58,309 nucleotides of DNA from Gammaproteobacteria bacterium (GCA_009937505.1 JAACFJ010000021.1:1-58309); one strand, 5' to 3'. Positions 1 through 8,867 are shown, counted from the first letter of the stretch. Translations and numbers: made by a program. The notes: generated from the letters alone by a model not told the origin.

Positions 1-2
1 GA

Positions 3-890
3 ACGCTGAAGAACGAAGTTCTCGAGTCGGGCCTGAGCATCCCGGCGCTGATCAGGACCGCATGGGCGTCGGCCTCGACGTTCCGCGGCACCGACATGCG
101 CGGCGGCGCGAACGGCGCGCGGATTCGCCTCGCCCCGCAGGCCAGCTGGGCTGTGAATGATCCGGATGAACTCGAGAAAGTTCTGCGAGTCCTCGAGCGC
201 ATCCGGACAGACTTCAACCGTGCACAGCGGACTGGAAAGCGCATATCGATGGCGGACATGATCGTGCTGGCCGGTGACGCGGCGGTAGCGCGTGCTGCGA
301 AAAAGGCTGGTCATGACGTTGCGGTGCCGTTCACGCCCGGGCGCATGGACGCAACACAGGAACAGACCGACATCGCGTCGTTCGAGGTACTCCGCCCGAA
401 GGCGGACGCGTTCCGCAACTACTTCGGCGAGGGCAACTACCGGTCGCCGACAGCCATGATGGTCGACAAGGCAGACATGCTGACCCTGACCATTCCTGAA
501 ATGACCGTGCTGATCGGCGGCATGCGGTCTCTCGGCGCCAATGCGGGTGATTCCGAACACGGTGTATTCACCGACCAGCCGGGCACCCTGAGCAACGACT
601 TCTTCGTGAATATGCTAAGCATGGACACGGCATGGACGAAGTCGTCGAAAGAAGCGGGCGTCTACGAGGGCCGTGATCGTACTAGCGGCAAACTCAAGTG
701 GACGGCCACGCCCGTAGACCTCGTATTTGGGTCACACGCCGAATTGCGTGCCATTGCCGAAGTCTATGCAGCAAACGGCGGAGAAGAGAAGTTCGTAAAC
801 GACTTCGTCGCTGCATGGAACAAAGTAATGATGCTGGACCGCTTCGAAGTGGCTAAGAGCCATCACGGCAAGGCGGTCGCAAGCCGTTGA
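3..890 (+). CDS. katG: Catalase-peroxidase KatG, C-terminal part (5' truncated by window)
   Basis: This is the C-terminal 295 residues of a bifunctional haem catalase-peroxidase, which removes hydrogen peroxide. The frame is open from base 3, well upstream of the first internal ATG at 96. The early residues contain the KatG signature around [11 protein letters not shown] and the run [14 protein letters not shown], which begin the C-terminal peroxidase-like domain. That domain lacks the haem ligand in this family but is needed for folding. The end ([10 protein letters not shown]) is the usual KatG terminus. The haem-binding N-terminal half, the start codon and the promoter lie outside the window. 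A hairpin follows 31 bases after the stop. Identity is very secure. Confidence 0.96.
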   Translation, partial: TLKNEVLESGLSIPALIRTAWASASTFRGTDMRGGANGARIRLAPQASWAVNDPDELEKVLRVLERIRTDFNRAQRTGKRISMADMIVLAGDAAVARAAKKAGHDVAVPFTPGRMDATQEQTDIASFEVLRPKADAFRNYFGEGNYRSPTAMMVDKADMLTLTIPEMTVLIGGMRSLGANAGDSEHGVFTDQPGTLSNDFFVNMLSMDTAWTKSSKEAGVYEGRDRTSGKLKWTATPVDLVFGSHAELRAIAEVYAANGGEEKFVNDFVAAWNKVMMLDRFEVAKSHHGKAVASR

Positions 891-920
891 ATGCCAGCTG
901 GCTGAGAGCTGGATGAAAAC

Positions 921-949
921 AAACGGCGGCGCATATAGCGCCGCCGTTT
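921..949 (+). terminator. Hairpin terminator after katG
   Basis: A perfect 12-bp inverted repeat (AAACGGCGGCGC / GCGCCGCCGTTT) with a 5-base loop ATATA lies 31 bases after the katG stop. The right arm ends in TTT followed by C, so the U-tract is short, but the stem is strong and placed as expected for an intrinsic terminator. Confidence 0.75.
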
Positions 950-961
950 CATCTACAAATA

Positions 962-1034
962 GGGGACAGTGACTTTAAGTGCCAGGCGAGACACCCCGTT
1001 TCCGGTTCGCCTGGCACTTAAAGTCACTGTCCCC
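962..1034. repeat. REPIN-like palindrome with 28-bp perfect arms
   Basis: Bases 962-989 and 1007-1034 are perfect inverted repeats of 28 bp around a 17-base spacer. The outer ends begin GGGGACAGT. This end sequence resembles the short palindromes that surround REP-associated tyrosine transposases (RAYT, Y1 family) in gammaproteobacteria. No transposase lies nearby, so this would be a non-autonomous copy. It sits between the katG terminator and the methyltransferase ribosome-binding site, and could also fold in the transcript. I see no second copy in this window. Confidence 0.7.
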
Positions 1035-1053
1035 GTTGTGTGGGAGGCTGGCA

Positions 1054-1674
1054 ATGGCTCGATCACAAAAGTTCTGGAACCGGATCGCGGAAAGGTACGC
1101 GAAAAAGCCGGTAGGCGACGAAGCGGCCTATCAAAAGAAACTCGCCATGACCCGCGAATATTTCCGACAGGACATGGAGGTGCTCGAAATCGGCTGCGGT
1201 ACTGGCTCGACCGCGATCGCGCATGCGCCGCACGTAGGGCACGTTCGTGCGACGGACATCTCGGAGAAAATGATCGAGATAGCGAAGCGCAAGGCGGCCA
1301 CGGCCGGCGTAGAGAACGTGACGTTCGAAGCCCTTGCCATCGAGGATCTCGACGTAGCTTCCGAATCAGTGGACGCCGTGCTGGCGCTCAGCCTTTTGCA
1401 CCTGCTCGATGACAAGGAAGCGGTCATCGCCCGAATCCATGACACTCTCAGGCCGGGCGGGATCTTCGTCAGCAACACGGTGTGTCTCGGCGACAGCATG
1501 AAATGGTTCCGGTTTGTCGGACCGATCGGCACGTGGCTCGGTATCTTCCCGCTCGTGCGGATTTTCACCAGGACCGAACTCGAGAGTAGCTTCAGGAGTG
1601 CCGGGTTCGACATCGAACATGCATGGCAGCCCGATAAGAGGGTAGTCTTTATTATCGCCCGTAAAGCCCGTTGA
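1054..1674 (+). CDS. Class I SAM-dependent methyltransferase
   Basis: This 206-residue protein has a Rossmann-fold methyltransferase core. Motif I is VLEIGCGTGS (about residues 45-54), which binds S-adenosylmethionine. It is followed by the acidic strand end RATDIS and a post-motif LSLLHLLDD. A hydrophobic stretch near residues 150-170 suggests a small-molecule or lipid-like substrate, but the substrate cannot be named. The frame opens at 979, but ATG 1054 has GGAGG seven bases upstream and places the start after the palindrome, so I chose it. The next gene, rraA, starts 34 bases after the stop on the same strand, so the two may be cotranscribed. Confidence 0.85.
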   Translation: MARSQKFWNRIAERYAKKPVGDEAAYQKKLAMTREYFRQDMEVLEIGCGTGSTAIAHAPHVGHVRATDISEKMIEIAKRKAATAGVENVTFEALAIEDLDVASESVDAVLALSLLHLLDDKEAVIARIHDTLRPGGIFVSNTVCLGDSMKWFRFVGPIGTWLGIFPLVRIFTRTELESSFRSAGFDIEHAWQPDKRVVFIIARKAR

Positions 1675-1708
1675 ATAGGCCGCGAATCACGATACAAGGA
1701 GAGTGCCG

Positions 1709-2185
1709 ATGCGAGCGACGACTGATCTCTACGACGACTTTGAGGATTCGTGCGAGACCTGTTCCATCCAGTTCAGGGATTTCGGGGGACGTAATGCTTT
1801 CTTCGGCAGGATTCGAACCGTCAAGTGCTTCCATGACAATGTCCTGTTTCGTGAGCTGCTGAACGAACCCGGCGAAGGCGACGTCATCGTTGTCGATGGT
1901 GGCGGTTCCACGGCGATAGCACTGATGGGCGACATGCTCGCGGCGAGAGCGCGTGATAATGGCTGGGCGGGCGTCATCATCAACGGTGCCATTCGTGACT
2001 CGGCTGAAATCGCCGGTATCGACATCGGCGTCAAGGCGCTCGGGGTAAACCCCGCCAAAAGCGAAAAAAAGGGCGAGGGCGAAACGGACACCGAGCTGGA
2101 GTTCGGTGGCGCCCGTTTTCGGCCGGGCCACTGGGTCTATTGCGACGAAGACGGAGTTCTGGTCTCTCCCGAAAAGATCGAGTGA
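1709..2185 (+). CDS. rraA: RraA-like regulator of RNase E activity
   Basis: The 158-residue product matches RraA in length and pattern: FGGRNAFFGRIRTVKCF near the N-terminus, VVDGGGSTAIALMGD, GVIINGAIRDSAEI, and a C-terminal FGGARFRPGHWVYCDEDG. In E. coli RraA forms a ring-shaped trimer that binds RNase E and inhibits mRNA decay. Some homologues are instead aldolases or methyltransferase-like demethylmenaquinone enzymes, and the sequence alone does not exclude this. A GTG lies six bases upstream at 1703, but the AAGGA at 1696-1700 is better spaced for ATG 1709. Confidence 0.88.
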   Translation: MRATTDLYDDFEDSCETCSIQFRDFGGRNAFFGRIRTVKCFHDNVLFRELLNEPGEGDVIVVDGGGSTAIALMGDMLAARARDNGWAGVIINGAIRDSAEIAGIDIGVKALGVNPAKSEKKGEGETDTELEFGGARFRPGHWVYCDEDGVLVSPEKIE

Positions 2186-2342
2186 AACCGACTTTTCATG
2201 TCAACGTGACAGTCGCTGCGTCATTACTCGCTCTGGAGCAATGAAAGCATCGACCCCGTGAAAGTACCGCGCCCACGGGTACGTGTCAGCACTTAGCCCC
2301 CTGTGGCTTACCGAAATTGGGCTGGTGAGGCCATGCAGGTAG

Positions 2343-2582
2343 TATTTTGGTTCCCGCCGTCGAATTCCGGAGTCCACCAACATCGCCAGCCCTAGCGTAA
2401 GACGCCACAGTACAGGCTCGCACCTGGCGATTGGCAACTGGAGTCCGTCGGAGCAGGTCTGCGAGCTTGCGGGTATCGTCCCTGGCGCAAGCACCGACGA
2501 GCTGCTTTACAAGCTGCTGGCCGCCCTTGCGGCGGTCCTGGGCGCGCGACGGGCATACGTAACCGAGAATTTCGACCCCGGC
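2343..2582 (+). other. Open GAF-coding extension upstream of the annotated kinase start
   Basis: The kinase frame stays open upstream of ATG 2583 to a TAG at 2340. From about 2475 the translation reads like the beginning of a GAF domain (LLYKLLAALAAVLGARRAYV). There is no in-frame ATG, GTG or TTG anywhere between 2343 and 2582. The only candidates are CTG at 2424 and ATT at 2430. Either translation starts at a rare codon, the original start has been lost through deletion, or the protein begins with a truncated GAF domain at 2583. The rest of the 2186-2342 gap shows nothing recognisable. Confidence 0.6.
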
Positions 2583-4424
2583 ATGTCCCGTACCGTAGCG
2601 TCCTGGGAGGAGGGCAAGCCCGGCCCCGTTAGAGAATACGCCTTGAGTGGTACGCCCTGTGCGGCGGTTATGCGCCATGGCGTTCAGGTAGTCGATTGTG
2701 AGCTGAGCAGGCGATATACGCTGGACAAGTCCAGTATCGGCTACGGCTGCGAGAGCTTCGTCGGCAGCGCGATCGTCAATCGCGGAGGCACTAAAATTGG
2801 CCAGATCTGCGTGTTCGGCACCCAGCCGCTGCAGGACACGGAGATGGCCAGCGCGCTGGTATCGCTGGCCGCGGTCAGGGTCTCTGCAGAGCTGGAGCAT
2901 CGTCAGCAGCAGGCAGCGCTCGCACGATCCGAAGCGTACTCCAAAGCAATCGTCGCGACGGCTGCCGAAGGCATTGTCACGCTTGACGCCCAGGGGCGGA
3001 TCGAATCCTTTAACCGTGCCGCGGAAGAGATGTTCGGCTACGCTGCCGAAGAGCTGATTGGCAAAGACGTTAATGTCCTGATTCCCGAACCCTATCGCAG
3101 CAAGCATACCGGCTATGTAGACCGGTACGTTGCCACCGGTGAGGGCACCATCTGCGGTGCCGGCCGTGAGGTTCCGGCCCTGCGCAAAGACGGTACCGAG
3201 TTTCCGATCTACCTTGCTGCAAGCGAAGTGCTGCTCGACGGCGAGCAGTGCTTCGCCGGAATAATGCGCGACATCTCGGAGCAAAAGGCGGCCGAGGAAT
3301 CTCGAGTCTCGGTAGAGCGCCGATTTCGTGCCGTATTCGAACAGCGGCATCAGCTTGCAGGGATTCTGAACGTCGATGGTACGGTCCTAGAAGCCAACCA
3401 GAAGTCACTGGAATTTGCAGGACTCGAACGCAATGCCGTTCTGGGCCAGCCGTTCTGGGCGACACCGTGGTGGCGTCACTCGCCCGAAATGCAGGAGCGC
3501 ATCCACGACGCCGTCAAATCGGCAGCGGCGGGGGAGACCGTACGATTCGAGGCAACCTGCCTGCGCAAAGACGGACAAATGGCGATCCTGGATTTTTCGG
3601 TACGGCCCATCCCGGATGCGGAGGGGGAGACCGTCTTTCTCATAACGGAGAGTCACGACATCACGGAGCGCAAGCTGGCGGAGGAGGAAGCACGACAACA
3701 CCGTGCTCGAGTCGCACATGTCGCGCGGCTCAGCACCCTCGGGGAAATGGCAGCCGGTATTGCACACGAGATCAATCAGCCGTTAACGGCCATATCGCTA
3801 TTCGCGCAGGCTGGGAGGCGCCTGGTCGACTCCGGTGATTTCGAGCGAATTAGTGAGGTTTGTGAAAAGCTCAACGAACATGCGCTGCGGGCAAGCGACG
3901 TTGTCGAACGCATGCAAAAGATGGCGAGAGAAGGCGAGAACGTCAAGGAAACTGTTGACTGCAACGACCTGCTCGAGAGTGCCGTGAAGCTTGCAGAGTC
4001 CGAGGCAAGAATTTATGACATCCAGATCAAGTTCGAGAAGGGCCCGAACCTCTCCCTGGTGTCCGTGGATGGGGTACAGATTCAGCAGGTGGCGCTCAAT
4101 TTGCTGCGCAATGCTATGGAGGCGATGATCGCGACGGGCGATGACGATGAAAGGTCAGTGTCGATTCGAACCCGGATGCTCGATGGGGACCAGATCGAGG
4201 TCTCGGTCAGTGACAGGGGGTGTGGGGTACCGGATGACTTCGCCGACAGCCTGTTTACCCCGTTTTCGACGACGAAATCGTCCGGCATGGGCATGGGCCT
4301 GTCGATCAGCCAGGCGATCATCAGGGCACACGGCGGCAGTATCGGCTTCAGCAACAATGATGGCCGCGGCACGACATTCTGGTTCACGCTTCCCGCAATA
4401 GAGCGAGAGACTCGCCATGAGTGA
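2583..4424 (+). CDS. FixL-like sensor histidine kinase (GAF, haem-type PAS, PAS, HisKA, HATPase)
   Basis: The 613-residue protein is soluble, with no membrane segment. The order is partial GAF (1-105), PAS1 (117-235), PAS2 (about 245-365), HisKA with H395 in GIAHEINQPL, and HATPase with the GMGMGLSIS box. PAS1 is strikingly FixL-like: EPYRSKHTGY followed by GAGREV. H175 matches the haem-ligating His of FixL, and R195 lies 20 residues later, the same spacing as the oxygen-contacting Arg. A haem oxygen or NO sensor is therefore likely. The FixJ-type regulator overlaps by 8 bases and is the obvious partner. The true N-terminus probably lies upstream (see the extension entry). Confidence 0.85.
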   Translation: MSRTVASWEEGKPGPVREYALSGTPCAAVMRHGVQVVDCELSRRYTLDKSSIGYGCESFVGSAIVNRGGTKIGQICVFGTQPLQDTEMASALVSLAAVRVSAELEHRQQQAALARSEAYSKAIVATAAEGIVTLDAQGRIESFNRAAEEMFGYAAEELIGKDVNVLIPEPYRSKHTGYVDRYVATGEGTICGAGREVPALRKDGTEFPIYLAASEVLLDGEQCFAGIMRDISEQKAAEESRVSVERRFRAVFEQRHQLAGILNVDGTVLEANQKSLEFAGLERNAVLGQPFWATPWWRHSPEMQERIHDAVKSAAAGETVRFEATCLRKDGQMAILDFSVRPIPDAEGETVFLITESHDITERKLAEEEARQHRARVAHVARLSTLGEMAAGIAHEINQPLTAISLFAQAGRRLVDSGDFERISEVCEKLNEHALRASDVVERMQKMAREGENVKETVDCNDLLESAVKLAESEARIYDIQIKFEKGPNLSLVSVDGVQIQQVALNLLRNAMEAMIATGDDDERSVSIRTRMLDGDQIEVSVSDRGCGVPDDFADSLFTPFSTTKSSGMGMGLSISQAIIRAHGGSIGFSNNDGRGTTFWFTLPAIERETRHE

Positions 4425-5040
4425 TGATCAAACAGTCTTTATCGTAGACGACGACGAAGGGGTACGCGACGGGCTCAGTTTACTGCTGGCGACGGTTGGT
4501 CAGCCGTGCGAGCTTTACGAGGGCGGCCAGGAGTTTCTCGACGCGTACGACGACGACAAACGCGGTTGCCTGGTTCTGGACATCCGCATGCCGCGCATGA
4601 CCGGCCTGGACCTGCAGAAGAAGCTGCTCGAAACAGGATCCTCGCTACCGATCATATTTATTACCGGACACGGTGATATCCCCATGGCTGTCGAAGCGAT
4701 GCGTCGTGGTGCGCTGGACTTCATCCGCAAGCCGTTCAGGGAACATGACCTGCTGGAGCGAATTAACGAGGCATTGAATCTCGATGAAGATGCTCACAGA
4801 AAGGCGCTCAACCGCAAGGACCTCGCTAACAAATTGTCGTCACTCTCGGAACGGGAACGGGAAGTATTCGACCGGGTCGCGGACGGTCAGATGAACAAGG
4901 TAATCGCCGCGGATCTCGGCATAAGCGAGCGGACCGTCGAGGTTCATCGTGGACAGGTAATGAAGAAGCTCGACGCCCGGACACTGGCTCAACTGGTTCG
5001 CATGAAGATCGAGCTGCAGCTCGTCGAGGAAGCAATCTAG
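4417..5040 (+). CDS. FixJ-type response regulator (REC-LuxR HTH)
   Basis: This 207-residue regulator has a receiver domain with acidic pocket DDD at 11-13, phospho-acceptor D55 in CLVLDIRMP, T in FITGHGD, and K in IRKPF. A C-terminal LuxR/FixJ helix-turn-helix follows (LSSLSEREREVF, then ISERTVEVHRGQVMKKL). It starts inside the last codons of the FixL-like kinase, so translation is coupled and it is the cognate output. In FixLJ systems phosphorylated FixJ activates microaerobic genes. The target genes here are unknown. Confidence 0.92.
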   Translation: MSDDQTVFIVDDDEGVRDGLSLLLATVGQPCELYEGGQEFLDAYDDDKRGCLVLDIRMPRMTGLDLQKKLLETGSSLPIIFITGHGDIPMAVEAMRRGALDFIRKPFREHDLLERINEALNLDEDAHRKALNRKDLANKLSSLSEREREVFDRVADGQMNKVIAADLGISERTVEVHRGQVMKKLDARTLAQLVRMKIELQLVEEAI

Positions 5041-5159
5041 TCCGACCGTTGTCGGACACGGGGCATCCGCAGAAGGTTACGCGGTAGTCCCAATATCGCC
5101 ACGGAGCGCGCTGAGCCCATACTGTGCTCTCAGTCTTGTTCAGCTTCGAGTAACAACTC

Positions 5160-5540
5160 GTGACGCGCGACAACTTTGTCGTCCATATAGTGGATCCGGA
5201 CCAGGCGATCGGCGACGGACTGGCAACGCTATTGGGCACCTACGGCATTGACGTGCTTTCGTATCCGGACGCCGAGTCATTTCTCAAGTTCTGGCTTCCA
5301 CGGCGCCCATGTAATTGCTGCCTGATCTCCGAAGCAGACCTGCCGGGCTTGAGCGGTCCTGCACTGCTGCGGGAACTTCGCGAGCTGAGCGTCGAAATTC
5401 CTGTCTTGTTGTTGGTTAGTACGTCCTCTCCCGAACTGATCGAGGTTGCGCGCAGCTCGAGCCAGATCGGCGTTATCGAGAAGCCCTGCGTCGATCATGC
5501 GTTGATCAACCGGGTCCTGAGACTCAGAGAGGAGACGTGA
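5160..5540 (+). CDS. Stand-alone FixJ-like receiver with Glu at the phosphorylation site
   Basis: The 126-residue protein is a single receiver domain without an output domain. Aligned to its FixJ neighbour, the strand-3 motif CLVLDIRMP becomes CLISEADLP, so the acceptor Asp is replaced by E58. The phosphate-contacting Lys is retained (VIEKPC), and the Thr region reads LVSTSS. Glu at this site often mimics the phosphorylated state, so this may be a constitutive or phosphorylation-independent partner or a decoy for the kinase. D60 two residues later is an alternative acceptor. The start is GTG at 5160, 119 bases after the FixJ gene, with only a weak Shine-Dalgarno. Confidence 0.75.
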   Translation: MTRDNFVVHIVDPDQAIGDGLATLLGTYGIDVLSYPDAESFLKFWLPRRPCNCCLISEADLPGLSGPALLRELRELSVEIPVLLLVSTSSPELIEVARSSSQIGVIEKPCVDHALINRVLRLREET

Positions 5541-5650
5541 CCGGCCAGGACAATGCCCCGCGTTCGGAGAAGAATAACTGGCCACGGCATGCGCAACGAT
5601 CCCGTGGTGTCTGTACCTCTGCCACGGATGTAATGCCGTGATCGCATCAA

Positions 5651-5944
5651 ATGCCCAACCAATCGCGACGAAAAAGCTCGACCGTACGCGTCGGCATCGC
5701 CGACAAGAGCCCACTCGTCCGTGCGGGGTTGCGGCACCTGTTCGAGAACGACGAGCGATTCGTCCTGGTTACGGTCCTGAGCCACCCGGCTCGCACCGCG
5801 CCGATTACCGGATCGATGAACTCACCGACTTGCCGGCGGTCGTCGCCGGGCATTCTACTGGCCAGGCCGTCACCTGATCGGGCGGCCGGGGGTGAACGTT
5901 CAATCGCGCGAGCCTGGCGGAATTATCTGCTGACCTTGTTGACG
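5651..5944 (+). pseudogene. Truncated NarL-type receiver remnant
   Basis: The first 45 residues from ATG 5651 (VRVGIADKSPLVRAGLRHLF) are a clear beginning of a NarL/LuxR-family receiver. After about base 5785 all resemblance ends in every frame. The rest of the open frame (to 6046) is mostly antisense to the neighbouring minus-strand gene. No phospho-acceptor Asp or helix-turn-helix can be found. It looks like a remnant, or a gene broken by a deletion. The 110 bases before it hold nothing I recognise. Confidence 0.5.
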
Positions 5945-7666
5945 TCAATGACGTTCGGGCGTTGTAAATCGCTTGAATATGTCCGCAAGGGATACCGAGG
6001 CAAGATCTCTGAATTCACCGGCGTCGAAAAACGAGCCGTGGCATGAGCCGCATTTTTCGTACCAGATGTGCGTTTGCGTCGGGTCGACCATGCGCAACAT
6101 CGGTCCGCCGCAGCGGGGGCAGCGGTAGTGGTCGATCGCATTCTGCTGCTTGCCGGTCTCGGCCTTACCGATATCAATGGATGCGGCTACTTTTCGGTTC
6201 CGCAGCCGCTCCAGTTCACCGGGATCGAACCAGAGTCCGTGGCACGTGGAGCAGCGATCGATCTGCGTGCCGTCGACGTCGATCTGCTCCATGTCTGAAC
6301 GGCACTTGGGACAGCGCATGGCCCCGGACCAGTACATGCCGGCACCGCTGGTGCCCATGCCGACCGTGTATCGCGGCGCAGCCTTTTTCCCCCCGGCCTG
6401 TGCGGCGGGATTACGGTGACGGTGGAATAAAAGCACGACAATCATGGTAACCGTGAGCAGACCGAGCAGAACATAAGCCTCCACGTAAGATGCCTGGTCA
6501 GAAATGATTCCATAGAACTTGGAGCCGGCCGAGGAACCGAGGTTGGCGAGCGACATGTAGATTGCGAACTGCGTCGCGGAGTTGGCGCTGGAACAGATCG
6601 CCATGGCAAGGGCTATCATGCAGACCATGGTCACCGGCCCCAGCAGGATCCAGGCCGAGAGCATCACCTTGACGTAGAGCGTGTCCTGCCAGAGGTACTG
6701 TGTTTCGGCCAGAAGGAAGGCGTGTATCGCGACCAGCGAAATGGTCAGGACCAGCATACGCTTTGCGCCGAAACGATCGATAAGTGGACCGAGTGCCAGC
6801 GCGACCCCCGCGCCAGCAAGTCCCATGATGGCAACGAGCTGTGACCACTGCGGCGTTGTAAATCCGAAGAGTTTTACGGCCGCGATGGGCATTAGCGCGT
6901 GCCCGTATCCGCCGATCATTCCATCGAAAAGCATGATGACCATCAGGATCAGGCTGACGCGCGACCACAGGACCGTGTTCAGTCCCTTGAGTAACGTCGC
7001 GAACGTGGTGCCGGTCCGAGGTTCCGACGCTGCTTCACCACGGCCCCAGGGCAGTCTGCGCTCGCCATCGCGCTCGAGGACCAGCATGAAGCCGACAAGA
7101 ATGATGGCCGATATCGTTGCCGCAACGAGAGCCGTTACCCCGAGACCGAAGGTAACGAGCAGCACGCCGGACACGGCGGAGGAAATACCCCAGCCGGCTG
7201 CCTTGCCGAATGCCATGAATGCGTTAAGCCGACCCTGCTCCTCCACGGGGGTCAGGTCGATCGACATGCCATCCACCGCGACGTCCTGCGTTGCGGCGAA
7301 GATATTGATCAGGACACCGAGCAGCATCAGGAGCCCGATTTGCTCGGCCGGTTGCTCCACGAATACGAGGCCGAAAAACGACAGCGTGAGCCCCAGCTGC
7401 GCCCCGAGTATCCAGGGCCGGCGGCGGCCCATGGCCAGGAATTCGTAGCGATCCATGAACGGGCCCGAGAGCAGTTTGAATGCCCAGGGCAGCACGATCA
7501 CGGCAAGAAACGAGGCGATTTGCCCGGCGCTTACACCCTGGCTCGCAAGCCAGGCCGGTATCGCAATAGCCAGCAGGCCATACGGGATGCCCTGTGCGAA
7601 ATACATGATCGACCCGGTTGCGTAACGCACACGCGGGCTGTCAGCCAGAATCAGGTTGATCGCCAT
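5945..7666 (-). CDS. MFS transporter with C-terminal zinc-ribbon (zf-TFIIB-like) domain
   Basis: The 573-residue protein has about 12 membrane helices over residues 1-420, in an AmpG/PAT-like major facilitator pattern (early FAQGIPYGLLAIAIPAWL, loop FMDRYEFLAMGRRRPWI). The last 124 residues carry two Cys-rich modules: CPKC plus CSTCHGLWFDPGEL (from 452), and CPRC plus CGSCHGSFFDAGEF. Both are of the zf-TFIIB type usually found in small separate proteins. A Met at 450 could allow an internal start, but the frame is continuous. The transported substrate is unknown. The gene is monocistronic and convergent with the receiver remnant. Confidence 0.8.
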   Translation of the reverse strand: MAINLILADSPRVRYATGSIMYFAQGIPYGLLAIAIPAWLASQGVSAGQIASFLAVIVLPWAFKLLSGPFMDRYEFLAMGRRRPWILGAQLGLTLSFFGLVFVEQPAEQIGLLMLLGVLINIFAATQDVAVDGMSIDLTPVEEQGRLNAFMAFGKAAGWGISSAVSGVLLVTFGLGVTALVAATISAIILVGFMLVLERDGERRLPWGRGEAASEPRTGTTFATLLKGLNTVLWSRVSLILMVIMLFDGMIGGYGHALMPIAAVKLFGFTTPQWSQLVAIMGLAGAGVALALGPLIDRFGAKRMLVLTISLVAIHAFLLAETQYLWQDTLYVKVMLSAWILLGPVTMVCMIALAMAICSSANSATQFAIYMSLANLGSSAGSKFYGIISDQASYVEAYVLLGLLTVTMIVVLLFHRHRNPAAQAGGKKAAPRYTVGMGTSGAGMYWSGAMRCPKCRSDMEQIDVDGTQIDRCSTCHGLWFDPGELERLRNRKVAASIDIGKAETGKQQNAIDHYRCPRCGGPMLRMVDPTQTHIWYEKCGSCHGSFFDAGEFRDLASVSLADIFKRFTTPERH

Positions 7667-7848
7667 TTTGTTGTTCTTGTTGTCGAGCGCCTCGCGATAT
7701 TACCGCGTTTAGCGATCAAAGGCACATGCCTCGTTCCAACCCGATGTCTGATCGGCCCGTTCGCCGACGACCCCGCGAATACTCAACCGTCAACGTTTTC
7801 CGGTGTATCGCCGGGGATACCATTGCGGCCGGGCGGCAGCCCGGATCG

Positions 7849-8775
7849 TCAGGCGCCCTGCCAGTCGTGGCCCACCTCGAGACACTCCTCGACCAGCCAC
7901 TTGAATTCCGTGAAGTCGTCCACGATTGCATCCGGCTGGTAGGGGTGTGCAGCCGTTCCCGGAAATATCTTGTTGATCCAGGCGTGATCCCAGCCGGTGC
8001 CGTTAAAAAAGACGGACGTGATTCCGGCACGCTTGGCCGCGATGACGTCCGTCGTACTGTCACCGACATACCAGCAGTTGGGAGCGGGCTCCTCGCCAAG
8101 GTTCCCGAGAGCCTTGAGGATCGGGTCGGGGTTGGGCTTGCGCCGGCCGCTGTCGTCACCGCATACCGTTGTCTCGAACAAATCGAGCCACGCACCCCCG
8201 TCGACGATTGCAAACTCGCGTTCGAAAAACTCCCGGTCCCGGTTCGTCAGGATGCCGAGCCTGACGTCGAACGCGTGCATTTCGAGCAGCAGGTCGAGTT
8301 CACCGCCTTCCAATGGTTGTACGTCGCCGTAGTGGTTACGGTACGCGGCATTGAACGCTTCGTGCGCAACGTGCTTGGCGTCCTCATCCCCGCCGAACAG
8401 GACTTCAAATATGTCGGTCCGTGAAATTCGGCGCTCCGCCTTGATTTTCGGGTGCAGCCGCTGGTGCGCACGTACGTAGTCGACGAGGCGCGCGTCTTCC
8501 GGCGTCTTGGCCTCCTCGTGAGAAATCAGCGCATCCATGAGGCCGAGTTGGGGCAGTTGCGGCAGCACGTCGTCGACGGCGTGATACATAGCGTCGAGCG
8601 TATCGACGAGCGTCGCATGCCAGTCGAACAACACCACGCGTGGTGCAACCAACGCTCGAGCTGCTTCATCCAGTTCGCGTAGCATCTTTCTTCCGTGCAG
8701 CAATTCCCGTTCACGTGACGACCATACAGCCTGCTGCGGTGACACGCCTTTATGATAGCGGGATATTTTCGCCAC
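7849..8775 (-). CDS. HAD-superfamily hydrolase, phosphoglycolate-phosphatase-like
   Basis: The 308-residue protein shows the HAD motifs: motif I LFDWHATLVDT (about 49-59), motif II ILTNRDREF, the motif III Lys in RRKPNPD, and motif IV YVGDSTTDV. A helical cap lies between motifs I and II. The acid/base Asp two residues after the nucleophile is replaced by His (D-W-H). This is unusual for phosphatases, although the rest of the active site is intact. The substrate is unknown. It is divergent from the lipoprotein gene at 8868, and the two must share promoters in a gap of only 92 bases. Confidence 0.82.
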   Translation of the reverse strand: MAKISRYHKGVSPQQAVWSSRERELLHGRKMLRELDEAARALVAPRVVLFDWHATLVDTLDAMYHAVDDVLPQLPQLGLMDALISHEEAKTPEDARLVDYVRAHQRLHPKIKAERRISRTDIFEVLFGGDEDAKHVAHEAFNAAYRNHYGDVQPLEGGELDLLLEMHAFDVRLGILTNRDREFFEREFAIVDGGAWLDLFETTVCGDDSGRRKPNPDPILKALGNLGEEPAPNCWYVGDSTTDVIAAKRAGITSVFFNGTGWDHAWINKIFPGTAAHPYQPDAIVDDFTEFKWLVEECLEVGHDWQGA

Positions 8776-8867
8776 GGGCCGTTTTTCGGACTCGAAATGG
8801 CATCGCCAATAATGAGAGTATTGAAACCGAACCGAACCGAATTCCGACTCCGACGGTCCAAGGACTA

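Noticed and set aside
2333-2393. ATG at 2333 as the missing start of the FixL-like kinase
   Set aside because: It is in a different frame and meets a stop after 20 codons.
2286-3350. 354-residue minus-strand open frame over the GAF/PAS region
   Set aside because: It is antisense to clear GAF and PAS coding sequence and has no motifs.
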